Of a stretch of DNA of 64,000 bases, positions 54,337 through 64,000 are shown piece after piece. The DNA lies in NCBI GenBank assembly GCA_964358855.1, contig CAYHQQ010000001.1:212327-276326 (forward strand), written 5' to 3'. Each line of letters begins with the position of its first letter. The first letter of the stretch is position 1. Made by a program: the position numbers and the translations under genes. This stretch comes from UBA2396 sp038042175 (lineage in GTDB: Bacteria; Planctomycetota; Phycisphaerae; Phycisphaerales; UBA1924). Under the pieces are notes generated by a model that saw nothing but the letters and a program-made list of their open reading frames with translations, was not told the origin of the DNA and did no database searches.

Positions 54337-55994
54337 ACGCGGCGACCACAGACCGCGTCGACCGCACACTCTTCCCGCGCGCACTTCGCCTCCTGGTGCT
54401 CCTGCGGTACAAGGCCCACCTGCGCCGGATCTTCGGGCTCAACACCAAGCGACTGCTCTTCACGATCGCGGGATTTTGCATGATGGGCGTCTACGTGGTC
54501 CCGCACATCATCCGGGGAGGCTCCAAAAACCCCTTCCCGCCCGATCAACTCGCCCGGTGGTTGCCCGTGGCACTTCTGGCCTTTGTGGCGTCGCGCCTGG
54601 TCTTCCCGGGCTCGGGGTCGGTCGTCACTTTCTCGCCCGCCGAGGTCGATCTCGTCCTGCCCGGACCCTTCTCCCGCAAACAGCTCGTGCTCTACCAGGT
54701 CTTGTACATGGTTGGCCCGCTCCTGCTCATGTCGCTCTGGATGGCGGTCTTCGTCCGCGGCATGGGCAGCTACCTGCGCTCGGTCATGATGCTCGCGGTC
54801 GTGATCCAATTCGTGCAGCTCATGAACCTCAACGTCCAGGCCCTTCGAGACCTGGCCGCCCAGCGGATGCGCATGCTGGCGATCACTCTCGCCGCCCTGA
54901 TCGTCGGACTTCTCGCCTTTGCTTGCGTCCAGGCCTGGTCGGCGATCGTGCTCATCCCCAAGGGCGATTCCGCCGCGTTCTTCGCGTACATCAACAGCGT
55001 GCGCGACTCGGCTTGGGTCAACGCCGTCCTCTCGCCCTTCACTCCACACTCCAATCTCGTCGCCGCCCAGGGCCTGGTTCCAAGCCTCTCCTGGTTCGCC
55101 GTCTGCATGGGAATGAACATCGTGCTCATGGGCTCCCTGGTCGTGCTCGACAGCGGCCAGGTCGAGGCCCTGGTCATCGCAAGCCAGAAGAAAGCCGACA
55201 AGCTCGCGCGGATGAAACAATCCGGTCGCGCGAGGCTGACCGCCAAGTCTGCGCGGCGCCGCGTGGCGATGCTCCCGCGCTGGGGTGGGGTCGGCCCCAT
55301 CGCCTGGCGACAAGTGGTCGGCGTCTATCGATGGGGCGGGCCTGTGCTCTTCTCCGCGGTCGCGGTGCTGCTCTTCGCCGGCTTCTACGCCTTTGGATAT
55401 CTGGGCCAGGAGGCCGTCGCGGGCTTTCTGCCCATCCCGCTGGTCTTCACCGTCTTTCTCTCGGGGGTGCTTCGCATCGACTTCCGAGGTGACCTGGACC
55501 ACCTCGCCCAGCTCAAGACCCTCCCGATCAGCGAACGCCTGATCGCCATCGGACAGCTCGCAACCCCCGTCGCGGTGCTCACGCTCGTGCAGGCCATCTG
55601 CATCGCGGGCCTGGCCGCCGGATCGCAATCGCACCTGGGCTTCGCGCTGGCGGCGCTGGGGCTGACGATTCCGCTCAACACGCTCCTCCTGTCGATCGAC
55701 AACGCCGTCTTCCTGTTCGCTCCCACCCGCCCCAACCAGCAGGCCCAGGCCGCCGGCTTCGACCCCACCGTCCTGGGACGAACCATGATCCTCACCCTCG
55801 TGAAGCTCCTGACCCTGGCCGGAGTCGCCCTCGTGGTCGGCGGGCCGGGATTCCTGGTGTACTGGCTCACCGAGTCGATCCCGCTCGCTGTTGCGACCGG
55901 CGGAGTGATCATGACCGCCCTCATGCCCGTGGGAATCCTGATCGTCGCCGAGAGCTTCCGTAAGTTCGACCCCGCGACCGACATGCCCTCGTGA
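54333..55994 (+). CDS. ABC exporter membrane subunit
   Basis: 553 residues from the ATG at 54333, overlapping the ATPase stop by four bases. At least ten hydrophobic segments occur in two blocks (for example KRLLFTIAGFCMMGVYVVPH, MLAITLAALIVGLLAFACVQ, VLFSAVAVLLFAGFYAFGYL and TMILTLVKLLTLAGVALVVG). A cytoplasmic loop (KKADKLARMKQSGRARLTAK) divides them. FSPAEVDLVLPGPFSRKQLV and RIDFRGDLDHLAQLKTLPIS are the motifs of the putative ABC exporter family that pairs with such an ATPase. The exported substrate is unknown. If the ATPase frameshift is real, this subunit has no working motor locally. Confidence 0.78.
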   Translation: MNAATTDRVDRTLFPRALRLLVLLRYKAHLRRIFGLNTKRLLFTIAGFCMMGVYVVPHIIRGGSKNPFPPDQLARWLPVALLAFVASRLVFPGSGSVVTFSPAEVDLVLPGPFSRKQLVLYQVLYMVGPLLLMSLWMAVFVRGMGSYLRSVMMLAVVIQFVQLMNLNVQALRDLAAQRMRMLAITLAALIVGLLAFACVQAWSAIVLIPKGDSAAFFAYINSVRDSAWVNAVLSPFTPHSNLVAAQGLVPSLSWFAVCMGMNIVLMGSLVVLDSGQVEALVIASQKKADKLARMKQSGRARLTAKSARRRVAMLPRWGGVGPIAWRQVVGVYRWGGPVLFSAVAVLLFAGFYAFGYLGQEAVAGFLPIPLVFTVFLSGVLRIDFRGDLDHLAQLKTLPISERLIAIGQLATPVAVLTLVQAICIAGLAAGSQSHLGFALAALGLTIPLNTLLLSIDNAVFLFAPTRPNQQAQAAGFDPTVLGRTMILTLVKLLTLAGVALVVGGPGFLVYWLTESIPLAVATGGVIMTALMPVGILIVAESFRKFDPATDMPS

Positions 55995-56024
55995 CGGTCG
56001 GTCCGGGCCGATCTACACTCGGGC

Positions 56025-56831
56025 ATGACACACCCACTCGCCGGCGTTGTTGTGCTCGGGACCCTCGTCGTGGTCGGAGCCCTCGCGGCGACCACCGCGT
56101 CCACACACACACCCGCAGGATCCACACTCCTTGAACTTGGGCCCGCGACCGGGATGCTCTTCAAGAGCATCACCCACCAGGGGGTTGAGTACAAGTACGT
56201 GGTCCACGTCCCAAGGGACTACGACGCCGCGAAGAAATGGCCGACGATCGTCTTCCTCCACGGAGCGGGCGAATGCGGCACCGACGGCTCCAAGCAGGTC
56301 GTGCAGGGGCTTGGGGCGGCGGTGCTCATGAAACCGGCCGACTGGCCGTTCATCGTACTGCTTCCCCAGAAGCCCGACGTCAAGAAGCAGTGGGAGGACT
56401 ACGACGCGCCGGTGATGGCCATGCTCGACTCCGCGAAGCAGGAGTACAGCGTCGACGCATCCAGAATCTACCTGACCGGCTTGTCGCAGGGCGGGCACGG
56501 CACCTGGACGCTGGCGGGAAACCACCCCGACGTGTGGGCCGCCATCGCCCCCATCTGCGGCTATGTGAACTTCAAACGCGATGGCGGGGTCGATCGCGAC
56601 GCGGCCGCCGCGATCGCCGACAAGGTCAAAGGCCTGCCGATTTGGACGTTCCACGGCGAGGCCGACGACGCGGTGAAGCCCGAGCAGACGAGGGCCGTCG
56701 TCGACGAACTGACGAAACTCAAGGCGGACGTGAAGTCCAGTTTCTACCCCGGGGTCAACCACAACTCGTGGGACAAGGCCTACCGGGAGGAGAAGCTCGG
56801 CGCATGGTTTCTGAGCCACACGAAGAAATAG
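56025..56831 (+). CDS. Secreted alpha/beta-hydrolase (esterase / polyester-depolymerase-like)
   Basis: 268 residues. N-terminal hydrophobic signal (GVVVLGTLVVVGALAATTAS). The fold shows VVHVPRDYDAAKKWPTIVFL with oxyanion-hole HGAGE (79-83), nucleophile elbow GLSQGG (Ser154), acid in FHGEADDAVKP (Asp214/215) and His246 in GVNHNSWD. This is the Esterase-PHB/peptidase S9-like architecture, and members hydrolyse esters outside the cytoplasm. It starts 30 bp after the ABC permease on the same strand, so it may be co-transcribed. The substrate is unknown. Confidence 0.85.
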   Translation: MTHPLAGVVVLGTLVVVGALAATTASTHTPAGSTLLELGPATGMLFKSITHQGVEYKYVVHVPRDYDAAKKWPTIVFLHGAGECGTDGSKQVVQGLGAAVLMKPADWPFIVLLPQKPDVKKQWEDYDAPVMAMLDSAKQEYSVDASRIYLTGLSQGGHGTWTLAGNHPDVWAAIAPICGYVNFKRDGGVDRDAAAAIADKVKGLPIWTFHGEADDAVKPEQTRAVVDELTKLKADVKSSFYPGVNHNSWDKAYREEKLGAWFLSHTKK

Positions 56832-56922
56832 CCCCGCCCCAGACGCCGTTTCCCGGCTCTGGTATGCTCCCCAAACTCGCCGGGGCGGGAGATCGCCGCC
56901 CCGAGAGCTTGGAGGCGTGGTC

Positions 56923-59431
56923 ATGTCGCAGCGTGAACTTCGGCTCGGTTTCGCGATGGGCGGGGGAGTGTCGCTGGGGACCTTCTGCGGTGCGGCCCTC
57001 TGCCAGTCGATCAAGCTCGCGATATTGCGCGGAGTCGACAGACAAGGACATCCCTACGACCGCGTCGTGGTCGACGTCTTCAGCGGGGCAAGCGCGGGCG
57101 CGATGGCGCTGGGACTGATGCTCAGGGCGCTCATCGAGTCCCCGACGTCCGTCCGGGCTCAGGCCGAAGCCCGGCTCGGCGCGGAGTTCGGTCCCACTGG
57201 CGAGTTCGGCACCACCAAGCCCACCGGCTGGCGACGCGACGCCCTCATCCGCGCCGAGTGCGCGATGATCATGCAGGAACGGGCGTGGGGAAGCGAGATC
57301 ACCATCGACGGCCTGCTCGGGCGGGCACCCGGCGGCGCGCACCGCGAGCCCGGACACGTCGGCTCGATCCTGGACCGGCGCGAGGTGGATCGGATCGCTC
57401 GCGATCTCTTGATCGCCGCCCGCCGGCGCCTGGGACCCCTCCGCAGCCCGCGCGGGACCAGGCGGGGGCCTCCTGGCCGATCGCGTGCTCTTTGCCTGCA
57501 CCCTGGCGAACCTGACCCCCATCGTCAGCGACGCGCGGAGCGAGCTTGCCATCACCGAGGCGGGATTCATCGGGCTCGCCGATGGAGGCACCTCGCGAAC
57601 CCACCGCGAGCTGCGGGTGTTCGACCTGCACCTCAACGACGCCGCGGGATCGCCCTTCGCCGAGGACGACTCCAACCCTCGCCGGTGGTGCAGGTACCAC
57701 GCCGGTAACGAACTACCCGGCGAGATCGGCGACCTGCGAGCTCACAAGACGTGGAAGAAGATCGCCGCGACAGCCGTGGCCGCCGGCGCCTTTCCGCTGG
57801 CCTTCGAGCCCGTGGTGCTCAACCGCTCGAGCTACGAGTTTGGGCCCAATCTCTGGCCGCCGGCCTGCGGCCCATCGCACGAGGACGACGGAACCCCCCG
57901 CAAGTTCCCATTCACGTACATCGACGGCGGCACCTTCAACAACGAGCCGATCCGCGAGGCGTTCAGGCTGGCATCGTTCATCGACGGCCAACCCCTGGCC
58001 CAAGGCTTGGAATTCGACCGGCGGATCGTCTTCGTCGATCCGTTTGTGAACCCGGATCCGCCCTCGGTTCGCGTCCCGGTGCACACGCGGTTCGGCATCA
58101 GCGAGGGCGCGTGGATCGCCAAATCGAGCCTGGACCGCCTGGTGCCCGGGCATCTCCTGACGCTGCTGTCGGCGGTGATGGACGAGTCCCGGGTGATCGA
58201 ATCCGACAAGGTCTATCAGGTTCGCGACGCGTTTAAGCAGCGAAAGGACCTTCGAGAGCGCCTGCGTGGAATGCTGACCGCCAAGCCCACACACCCCACC
58301 CTCAGCGCGCTGCGCGACTTCGCCCACAACGCCCTGCAAAGCGACAGGCTGCGATCCATGATCCCGTCGGGGCCTCTCACCGTGCCCGGAGAGCTCGACC
58401 GGATTCGTCGCGAGGTCGCCGAGTTCATCGAGCAGAGCCCCAACTTCGAGCTCATGGGCGACGCGCAGACGTTTCTCGCACGGACCAACATGGCGACCGA
58501 CCCGTCGGCGGGCGAATGGCTCTACCTTCTCGCGTGCCTCGCGCTCGACATCACCATGGACCTCATCGGCAAAAATGATGAACGATGCCTCATCGCCGTC
58601 GCTCCTTTCAGCTTCCCCAGCGACGGATCGGCCCCGACGCCCATACCCCTGCCGGGCTCGCCCCTGCAGGGCTTCGCGGGGTTCTGCTCGCTCGCGCACA
58701 GACCCCTGGAGTTTCGAGTCGCGCGATTCTGCGCGCAGCATTTCCTTGAGCTCTGCGGTGCCATCGCCCCCGGGCCCACACCGCCTATCAGCCAGCCGGA
58801 CCCCTCGGGCAGGTTTGTCCTCTCACCCGACGACCTCCGGCGCTTTGAATCCGACTACGCCCGCGGCCTCAACCTGCTCGCCCTTCGCGTCAAGGACATG
58901 GTCGAGTCGTCTCACCTGCTCTCCATCGGCTGGTTCACAGGCATGGCGCTCTCCAAGATCGGCGACATGGTCGCCAAGATGATCCGCGACATGGGCAAGC
59001 CCCGGGTGCACCCCGCCCTCGACACGCGGGAGTACGAGATCCGGGTCGTCGTCGAACGGGCCGGCCTCGAGGTCGACACTTCCGACGGGGGCGACGTTCC
59101 CTCGATGCCCGCCGAGGTTGCAGACAACGTGCCGACCTGGTGGATCCGAAGCACCCTTACCTTCGATCCCGCAACGGGGCGCTGGAGCGGGCCGGGCGTG
59201 CGAGCCGACGCCGGCACCGATCATCTCCGTGTGGACATCGACGGCTCGACCATCTTCCAGGGCCCCTACACCATGCTCAAGCTTCCGACCGACAAAGACC
59301 TCCTTGATCACGCGTGGCAAACGCCCAACCCAACGCTCGTCGTGAGGCTGACACCACAGGGAGGCGATCACGCTAACGTCGGCCCGTGGTCGTTTGATCC
59401 TGGTGTCACCGCGCTCGAAGAGACGCTCTGA
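56923..59431 (+). CDS. Patatin-like phospholipase, interrupted by a frameshift near 57424
   Basis: Start ATG at 56923, with GGAGG upstream. The first frame holds LRLGFAMGGGVSLGTFCGAA (oxyanion Gly-rich loop) and FSGASAGAMALG (GxSxG, Ser57), then loses sense after DLLIAARRR. The +1 frame resumes with WDPSAARAGPGGGLLADRVL, continues FACTLANLTPI and reaches the catalytic Asp in YIDGGTFNNEPI, then a long C-terminal part to 59431. One extra base in the GC-rich stretch 57418-57430 would explain this. Repaired, the protein is ~835 residues, long for patatins, with an uncharacterised C-terminal half. The family cleaves acyl chains from lipids with a Ser-Asp dyad. The gene is a recent pseudogene or an assembly error. 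Confidence 0.8.
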
Positions 59432-59520
59432 TCGCAGCTCAAGCAACTCCCCGGCGACGCCCCGTCACGGGGGCGTCGACTCTGCGCTCCAATGAAAAGC
59501 GAAGACGCGACCCGCTCCCC

Positions 59521-60567
59521 TCACGTGACCCGCATGACCTCCTCAACGCACCGCCGCGGCGTGGGCTTCACTTCCTTGCCGTGCCCCAGGCGAATGAGCA
59601 TCTGCGGATGCCCACGCTCGTCGAGAAGTTTGGCGAGCTTGGGACGCATGGCGTCGAGGTGCATCGGTTGGTTGAGGAACGAGGCGGAATAGCCCGCCGA
59701 GGTCGCGACCAGGAGCGCGTGCTCGAGAGCCTCGCCCGCGTGGAGCCAATCAAAGGGCGAATCGCCCGCCGTCCCGATCACCGCCAGCGCCGGCGCGAGC
59801 TTCGCCAGCCGGTGGTCCTTCCTCGCCTCCGACGCGCCCGTGTTCAAGAACCGCAGAATGAACGGATCAAGAATCGACGCCAGATCGCCGATCCCACGCT
59901 CGTGCCCCGGCATCCCGTCCTTGCTGTGGCTCCGGTTGGGGTGGCTCCACAAGGCCAGTTCCCGCCGATATCGCCTGTCCTGGAACTGCACCCGGTCCGA
60001 CTCCGCAACAAGCTCCGCGATCTGGTGCTTGGTCGAGAAGTCCGCCACCACGTGGCACCACGCGTGCTCGGCCTTCGTGCATTGCTCGAGCGAGTGCAGC
60101 ACCGACTCCTCGATGGGCTTCTCATCAAACGGCATCCCGTGCGTGCGACGCCGTGGGATCGACACGAACAGGCGGTTCTCGTCCCCCGTCGGGTCCTGCC
60201 GCTCTCCAAGCCTGATCGTCGCCAGGAGATCGGGGGTCTTGGCGTCGGGGAATCGCTCCACGATCGGGAGGAATCCAAAGTGCCTGCACGCGATGCAAAG
60301 GTTGAAGAGCGCCGCTCCGCACGCGATCGTCAGCTCTCGATCATTCGGATCCGACACCGGCAGAGCCCGCGTGCGATCGGCGTGCAATTCCAGCACCCCA
60401 TCCTCCGTGCGGAACCACCAGGGCTGCGTGTTCATCGACGACGGCGCGAGCACCGCCCAGTGCACGAACGACCGCAGAATCAGATTGGGATGAGCATCAC
60501 GCCCAGGAAAGAGCTTGGACGAGACCTGCCAAGGCTTGAGCTCGACAGCGAGAGTGGAGGCTTCCAT
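59521..60567 (-). CDS. Acg-type nitroreductase-fold protein
   Basis: 348 residues from the ATG at 60567; earlier in-frame sequence is not protein-like. HWAVLAPSSMNTQPWWFRTE is the FMN-binding opening of the nitroreductase superfamily in its Acg-like form, as in mycobacterial dormancy proteins. ELTIACGAALFNLCIACRHF, RRRTHGMPFDEKPI and WLHAGEALEHALLVATSAGY with FLNQPMHL follow the family. Members bind FMN; some Acg proteins are thought to store flavin rather than reduce substrates. The gene is single, with no partner reductase nearby. Confidence 0.78.
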   Translation of the reverse strand: MEASTLAVELKPWQVSSKLFPGRDAHPNLILRSFVHWAVLAPSSMNTQPWWFRTEDGVLELHADRTRALPVSDPNDRELTIACGAALFNLCIACRHFGFLPIVERFPDAKTPDLLATIRLGERQDPTGDENRLFVSIPRRRTHGMPFDEKPIEESVLHSLEQCTKAEHAWCHVVADFSTKHQIAELVAESDRVQFQDRRYRRELALWSHPNRSHSKDGMPGHERGIGDLASILDPFILRFLNTGASEARKDHRLAKLAPALAVIGTAGDSPFDWLHAGEALEHALLVATSAGYSASFLNQPMHLDAMRPKLAKLLDERGHPQMLIRLGHGKEVKPTPRRCVEEVMRVT

Positions 60568-60712
60568 GCTGAATCTCCGTCCAATCAAGGAACGGGACCC
60601 GTCGGATGCACGCACGCCCGGGTGGGGGGTGGCCGCGAGACTGCGGTCGAACCCCAGCATACCACAACCGCTCCCCCTGTCAACGATCTTCGATTGAGCC
60701 CCAAACCGGCAA

Positions 60713-62299
60713 CTAAAGCTTGCGATCCAGCAACCGGTAATTCACCGCCTCGGCCACGTGGTTCATATCCACCCGCTCCGATCCCGCCAGGTCCGCGATC
60801 GTCCGTGACACCCGCCTGATCTTGTCGTACGCCCGGGCCGAAAGCCCCATCTCGCTCATCGCATGCCCCAGCACGGTCTGCGCAGGCCCGTCCAGGGCCG
60901 CCCACTGGTCCAGCTGCCGCCCCGAAAGCCGCGAGTTGGTCGTCGTCGCCCCCTGCCTCGCCGCCTGCACCGCCCTGGCCGCCAGAACGCTCTCTCGCAT
61001 CTGTGCCGTCGATGTACCGCGCGGAGCGGCCGAGAGTTCCTTAAACGGCACCGCCGGCGCCTCAACATGCATGTCCACACGATCCAGCAAAGGCCCCGAG
61101 ATCCTGGACAAATATCGCTCCATCGCCCGCTGCCCCACCTCCCCCGCCTCCACGTGCCCTTTGGGCGTTGGATTCATCGCCGCCACCAGCATGAAGTTCG
61201 CCGGAAACCGAACACTCGCATGCGCCCTTGCAATCGTGACGCAGTGATCCTCCATCGGCTGCCGCAGCGTCTCGAGCACATCGCGCGGAAACTCCGGCAA
61301 TTCGTCCATGAACAGCACGCCCCGATGGGCCAGCGAAATCTCCCCAGGCTTGGGAACCACGCCGCCTCCGACCACCGCCGCACTCGACGCCGTGTGGTGC
61401 GGCGAACGCACCGGACGCGACGTGACCAGGCCTTGCCCGGGTTGAAGCGCGCCCGCGGCCGAATAAATGCGAGTGATCTCCAGAGCCTCTTCAGGCGTCA
61501 AAGGCGGCAAAACGCCCGGGAGGGCCTTGGCCATCATCGTCTTACCAGTACCAGCCGGACCCAACAGCACAATATTGTGTGCTCCAGCCGCCGCGATCAC
61601 AACCGCCCGCTTCACCCCCTCCTGCCCACGAATATCAGAAAAGTCGATCGACGGCGTCACATTCATCAGCAGCGACGCAACATCCGTCGGCGGACAAGGC
61701 TCCGGCGGCAAGTGCCCCGTCAACAGCCCCACCACCTCCGCCAGCGTTCGCGCACCAAACACGGCGATCCCCCCCACCACCGCCGCCTCCTGCGCGTTCC
61801 CCTCGGGAATCATCACCGCCGCCGCCCCGCGCCCCTGCGCCATCGCCGCCAGCGCGATCGCCCCCTTGATCGCCCTGATCCGCCCATCCAGCGCGAGCTC
61901 GCCCGCGAAAACGATCCGCCGTGAATCCATCCCCGGTGGATCCGGCGCCGCCAGACTGTGCCGCCGCGCCGCCGCATACCCGCTCGTCGGCTGAGCCCCC
62001 TGAGTCGGGATCACCCCTTGCACCATCAACGCCCCGATCGCGATCGGCAGGTCGTAGACCGGGCCCTCCTTCTTCACGTCGGCCGGCGCCAGGTTGATCA
62101 CCACACGCCCGCGAGGCCAGCCGTACCCACTATTGCCCAACGCGGCCTTCACCCGTTCGATCGACTCCTTCACCGCCGTGTCCGGCAAACCCACGACGAT
62201 CCCGTCGTCATTGGTCTGCGTGTCGTCGTAATCGACCTCGATCTCGCAGGGGAGAGCGTCGATTCCATGAAGCAGGTAGGATTGGACTCGGGCGAGCAT
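60713..62299 (-). CDS. comM: YifB/ComM family Mg-chelatase-like AAA+ ATPase
   Basis: 528 residues from the ATG at 62299. The N-terminal ChlI-like domain (EIEVDYDDTQTNDDGIVVGL then PDTAVKESIERVKAAL, and GRVVINLAPADVKKEGPVYD) precedes the AAA+ module, with Walker A GPAGTGKT (247-254) and Walker B GVLFMDELPEF (327-337), then RFPANFMLVAAMNPTPKGH and the C-terminal SARAYDKIRRVSRTIADLAG. A ~25-residue insert (near 97-125) breaks the N-terminal domain. In competent bacteria ComM drives branch migration during natural transformation; in others its role is undefined. No other competence gene is present here. Confidence 0.92.
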   Translation of the reverse strand: MLARVQSYLLHGIDALPCEIEVDYDDTQTNDDGIVVGLPDTAVKESIERVKAALGNSGYGWPRGRVVINLAPADVKKEGPVYDLPIAIGALMVQGVIPTQGAQPTSGYAAARRHSLAAPDPPGMDSRRIVFAGELALDGRIRAIKGAIALAAMAQGRGAAAVMIPEGNAQEAAVVGGIAVFGARTLAEVVGLLTGHLPPEPCPPTDVASLLMNVTPSIDFSDIRGQEGVKRAVVIAAAGAHNIVLLGPAGTGKTMMAKALPGVLPPLTPEEALEITRIYSAAGALQPGQGLVTSRPVRSPHHTASSAAVVGGGVVPKPGEISLAHRGVLFMDELPEFPRDVLETLRQPMEDHCVTIARAHASVRFPANFMLVAAMNPTPKGHVEAGEVGQRAMERYLSRISGPLLDRVDMHVEAPAVPFKELSAAPRGTSTAQMRESVLAARAVQAARQGATTTNSRLSGRQLDQWAALDGPAQTVLGHAMSEMGLSARAYDKIRRVSRTIADLAGSERVDMNHVAEAVNYRLLDRKL

Positions 62300-62562
62300 C
62301 GCCCAGAAGCATACCGAACACTTCGCTAGCACGCAGACGTGCCAAACCACCCCGACTTTGCACAGAACTGTGCCGCCCCAAGTTCCTCCCAACACCGGTG
62401 CGATCTTGCCCCGCCGCTTGATCGGAGGCCGGCAGGGCGCTTTCATTCCCTCCCCACCGGCGGGCCCCACTCCCGTTCCGGCGTTCTGTGTTTGTCAGGT
62501 CCGTCGTGGCCTGGCGCAGACTGAAAGGGTCGAGAAACGTCCCGAACGGTTGAGAGGTACGC

Positions 62563-62775
62563 ATGGCGATCCGTGTGAAATCCCGCAGCGGCGAGTCGAC
62601 CGAGCAGTTGATGCGTCGGTTCAAAAAGCTCTGCGAAAAAGAAGGTCTGACCAAGGACGTGAAGCGCAAGGAATTCTTCGAGAAGCCCTCGGAGCGCAAA
62701 CGCCGCGCCGCACGCAAGGCCATCAGCCGGCGTGTACGCGAAGAATTCGGCCCCGTCCGCCCCGAAAGGCCCTGA
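62563..62775 (+). CDS. rpsU: 30S ribosomal protein S21
   Basis: 70 residues. MAIRVKSRSGESTEQLMRRF then KKLCEKEGLTKDVKRKEFFE and KPSERKRRAARKAISRR is the full-length, strongly basic S21 sequence. GAGAGG precedes the ATG. S21 sits near the 3' end of 16S rRNA in the small subunit and helps mRNA selection. The gene is monocistronic in this window, 240 bp before the pyrophosphatase gene, on the same strand. Confidence 0.95.
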   Translation: MAIRVKSRSGESTEQLMRRFKKLCEKEGLTKDVKRKEFFEKPSERKRRAARKAISRRVREEFGPVRPERP

Positions 62776-63015
62776 ACGCTTCAGGTAGGCCGAACCCTTG
62801 CCGCAGGCGGCCGAGGGTCGCTCTCTATTTGTACAGAGGCGTGCGGCGATGGCTCGAAATATCGGTCCAAGGCCATCCAGTCTGGATGCGTGGGTGTGCG
62901 GTGTGTTGAGAAAGTAATGACAGCCATGGTTTTCATGGGGTGCCGCCGCGTCGAAGCACGACACGGCCTCTGGGGGAGTCCCCCCCGCAAGTGCACTCCA
63001 CAAGGAGCGACAGGA
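62776..63015. other. Upstream region of the pyrophosphatase gene
   Basis: 240 bases with no ORF. A short GC hairpin (GGGGGAGTCCCCCC around 62974-62987) precedes the ribosome-binding site AAGGAG at 63002. No known riboswitch core was recognised and no standard promoter stands out. Confidence 0.35.

Positions 63016-64000
<985 letters not shown>

Noticed and set aside
62776..63015. Riboswitch upstream of the pyrophosphatase gene
   Set aside because: Only one short GC hairpin is visible and no known aptamer core was recognised.

Overview
The window is high-GC DNA with tightly packed genes on both strands. It reads as a chromosome segment of a Gram-negative-type member of the Planctomycetota, probably class Phycisphaerae. 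Four things point there: secreted proteins ending in an EF-hand (dockerin-like) tail built on FFDYDAF; membrane proteins with a CWYDMTG...CPECGRE zinc ribbon; MqnA of the futalosine menaquinone route; and LptB of LPS transport. No rRNA, tRNA or CRISPR array was seen.

Layout. 1-10.7 kb: the end of mqnA, a NeuD-like acetyltransferase, lptB with a PEGA lipoprotein, an aldo/keto reductase, two ClpP/NfeD-fold envelope proteins, the CCA-adding enzyme and a VKOR-thioredoxin fusion. 10.9-14.2 kb: two secreted proteins, a Cys-repeat protein and a subtilase, both with dockerin-like tails. 14.2-15.9 kb: an accessory patch with small ORFs and hairpin repeats. 15.9-21.3 kb: a methyltransferase, a membrane-anchored LRR protein and FtsK. 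21.6-29.1 kb: three tandem paralogues of a zinc-ribbon membrane protein. The middle one is cut by a 2.68-kb IS1595-family element that has 20-bp terminal inverted repeats, an 8-bp target duplication and four passenger ORFs. 29.3-33.5 kb: a DUF1028/FG-GAP/dockerin secreted protein and three small membrane proteins. 34-47.8 kb: gyrB, a PilZ-REC-Hpt regulator, a histone-H1-like protein, class II DAHP synthase, two more PilZ proteins, a HIT protein, nadA, a Memo-family protein, an M3 peptidase and an outer-membrane barrel. 47.8-64 kb: mfd, an M32 carboxypeptidase, an ABC exporter pair, an esterase, a patatin, a nitroreductase-like protein, comM/yifB, rpsU and the start of a membrane pyrophosphatase.

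Most genes are housekeeping (replication topology, chromosome segregation, repair coupling, tRNA maturation, NAD, menaquinone and shikimate biosynthesis). They are mixed with lineage-specific envelope and secreted proteins. The strongest mobile-DNA signal is the IS1595-type element, because its target gene can be rebuilt in frame. Two genes, an ABC ATPase and a patatin, carry single-base frameshifts in GC-rich runs and may be assembly errors or recent pseudogenes. Several proteins keep a fold but lack a key residue: an Hpt domain without its histidine, a thioredoxin domain without CxxC, and a ClpP-like paralogue without the expected serine.
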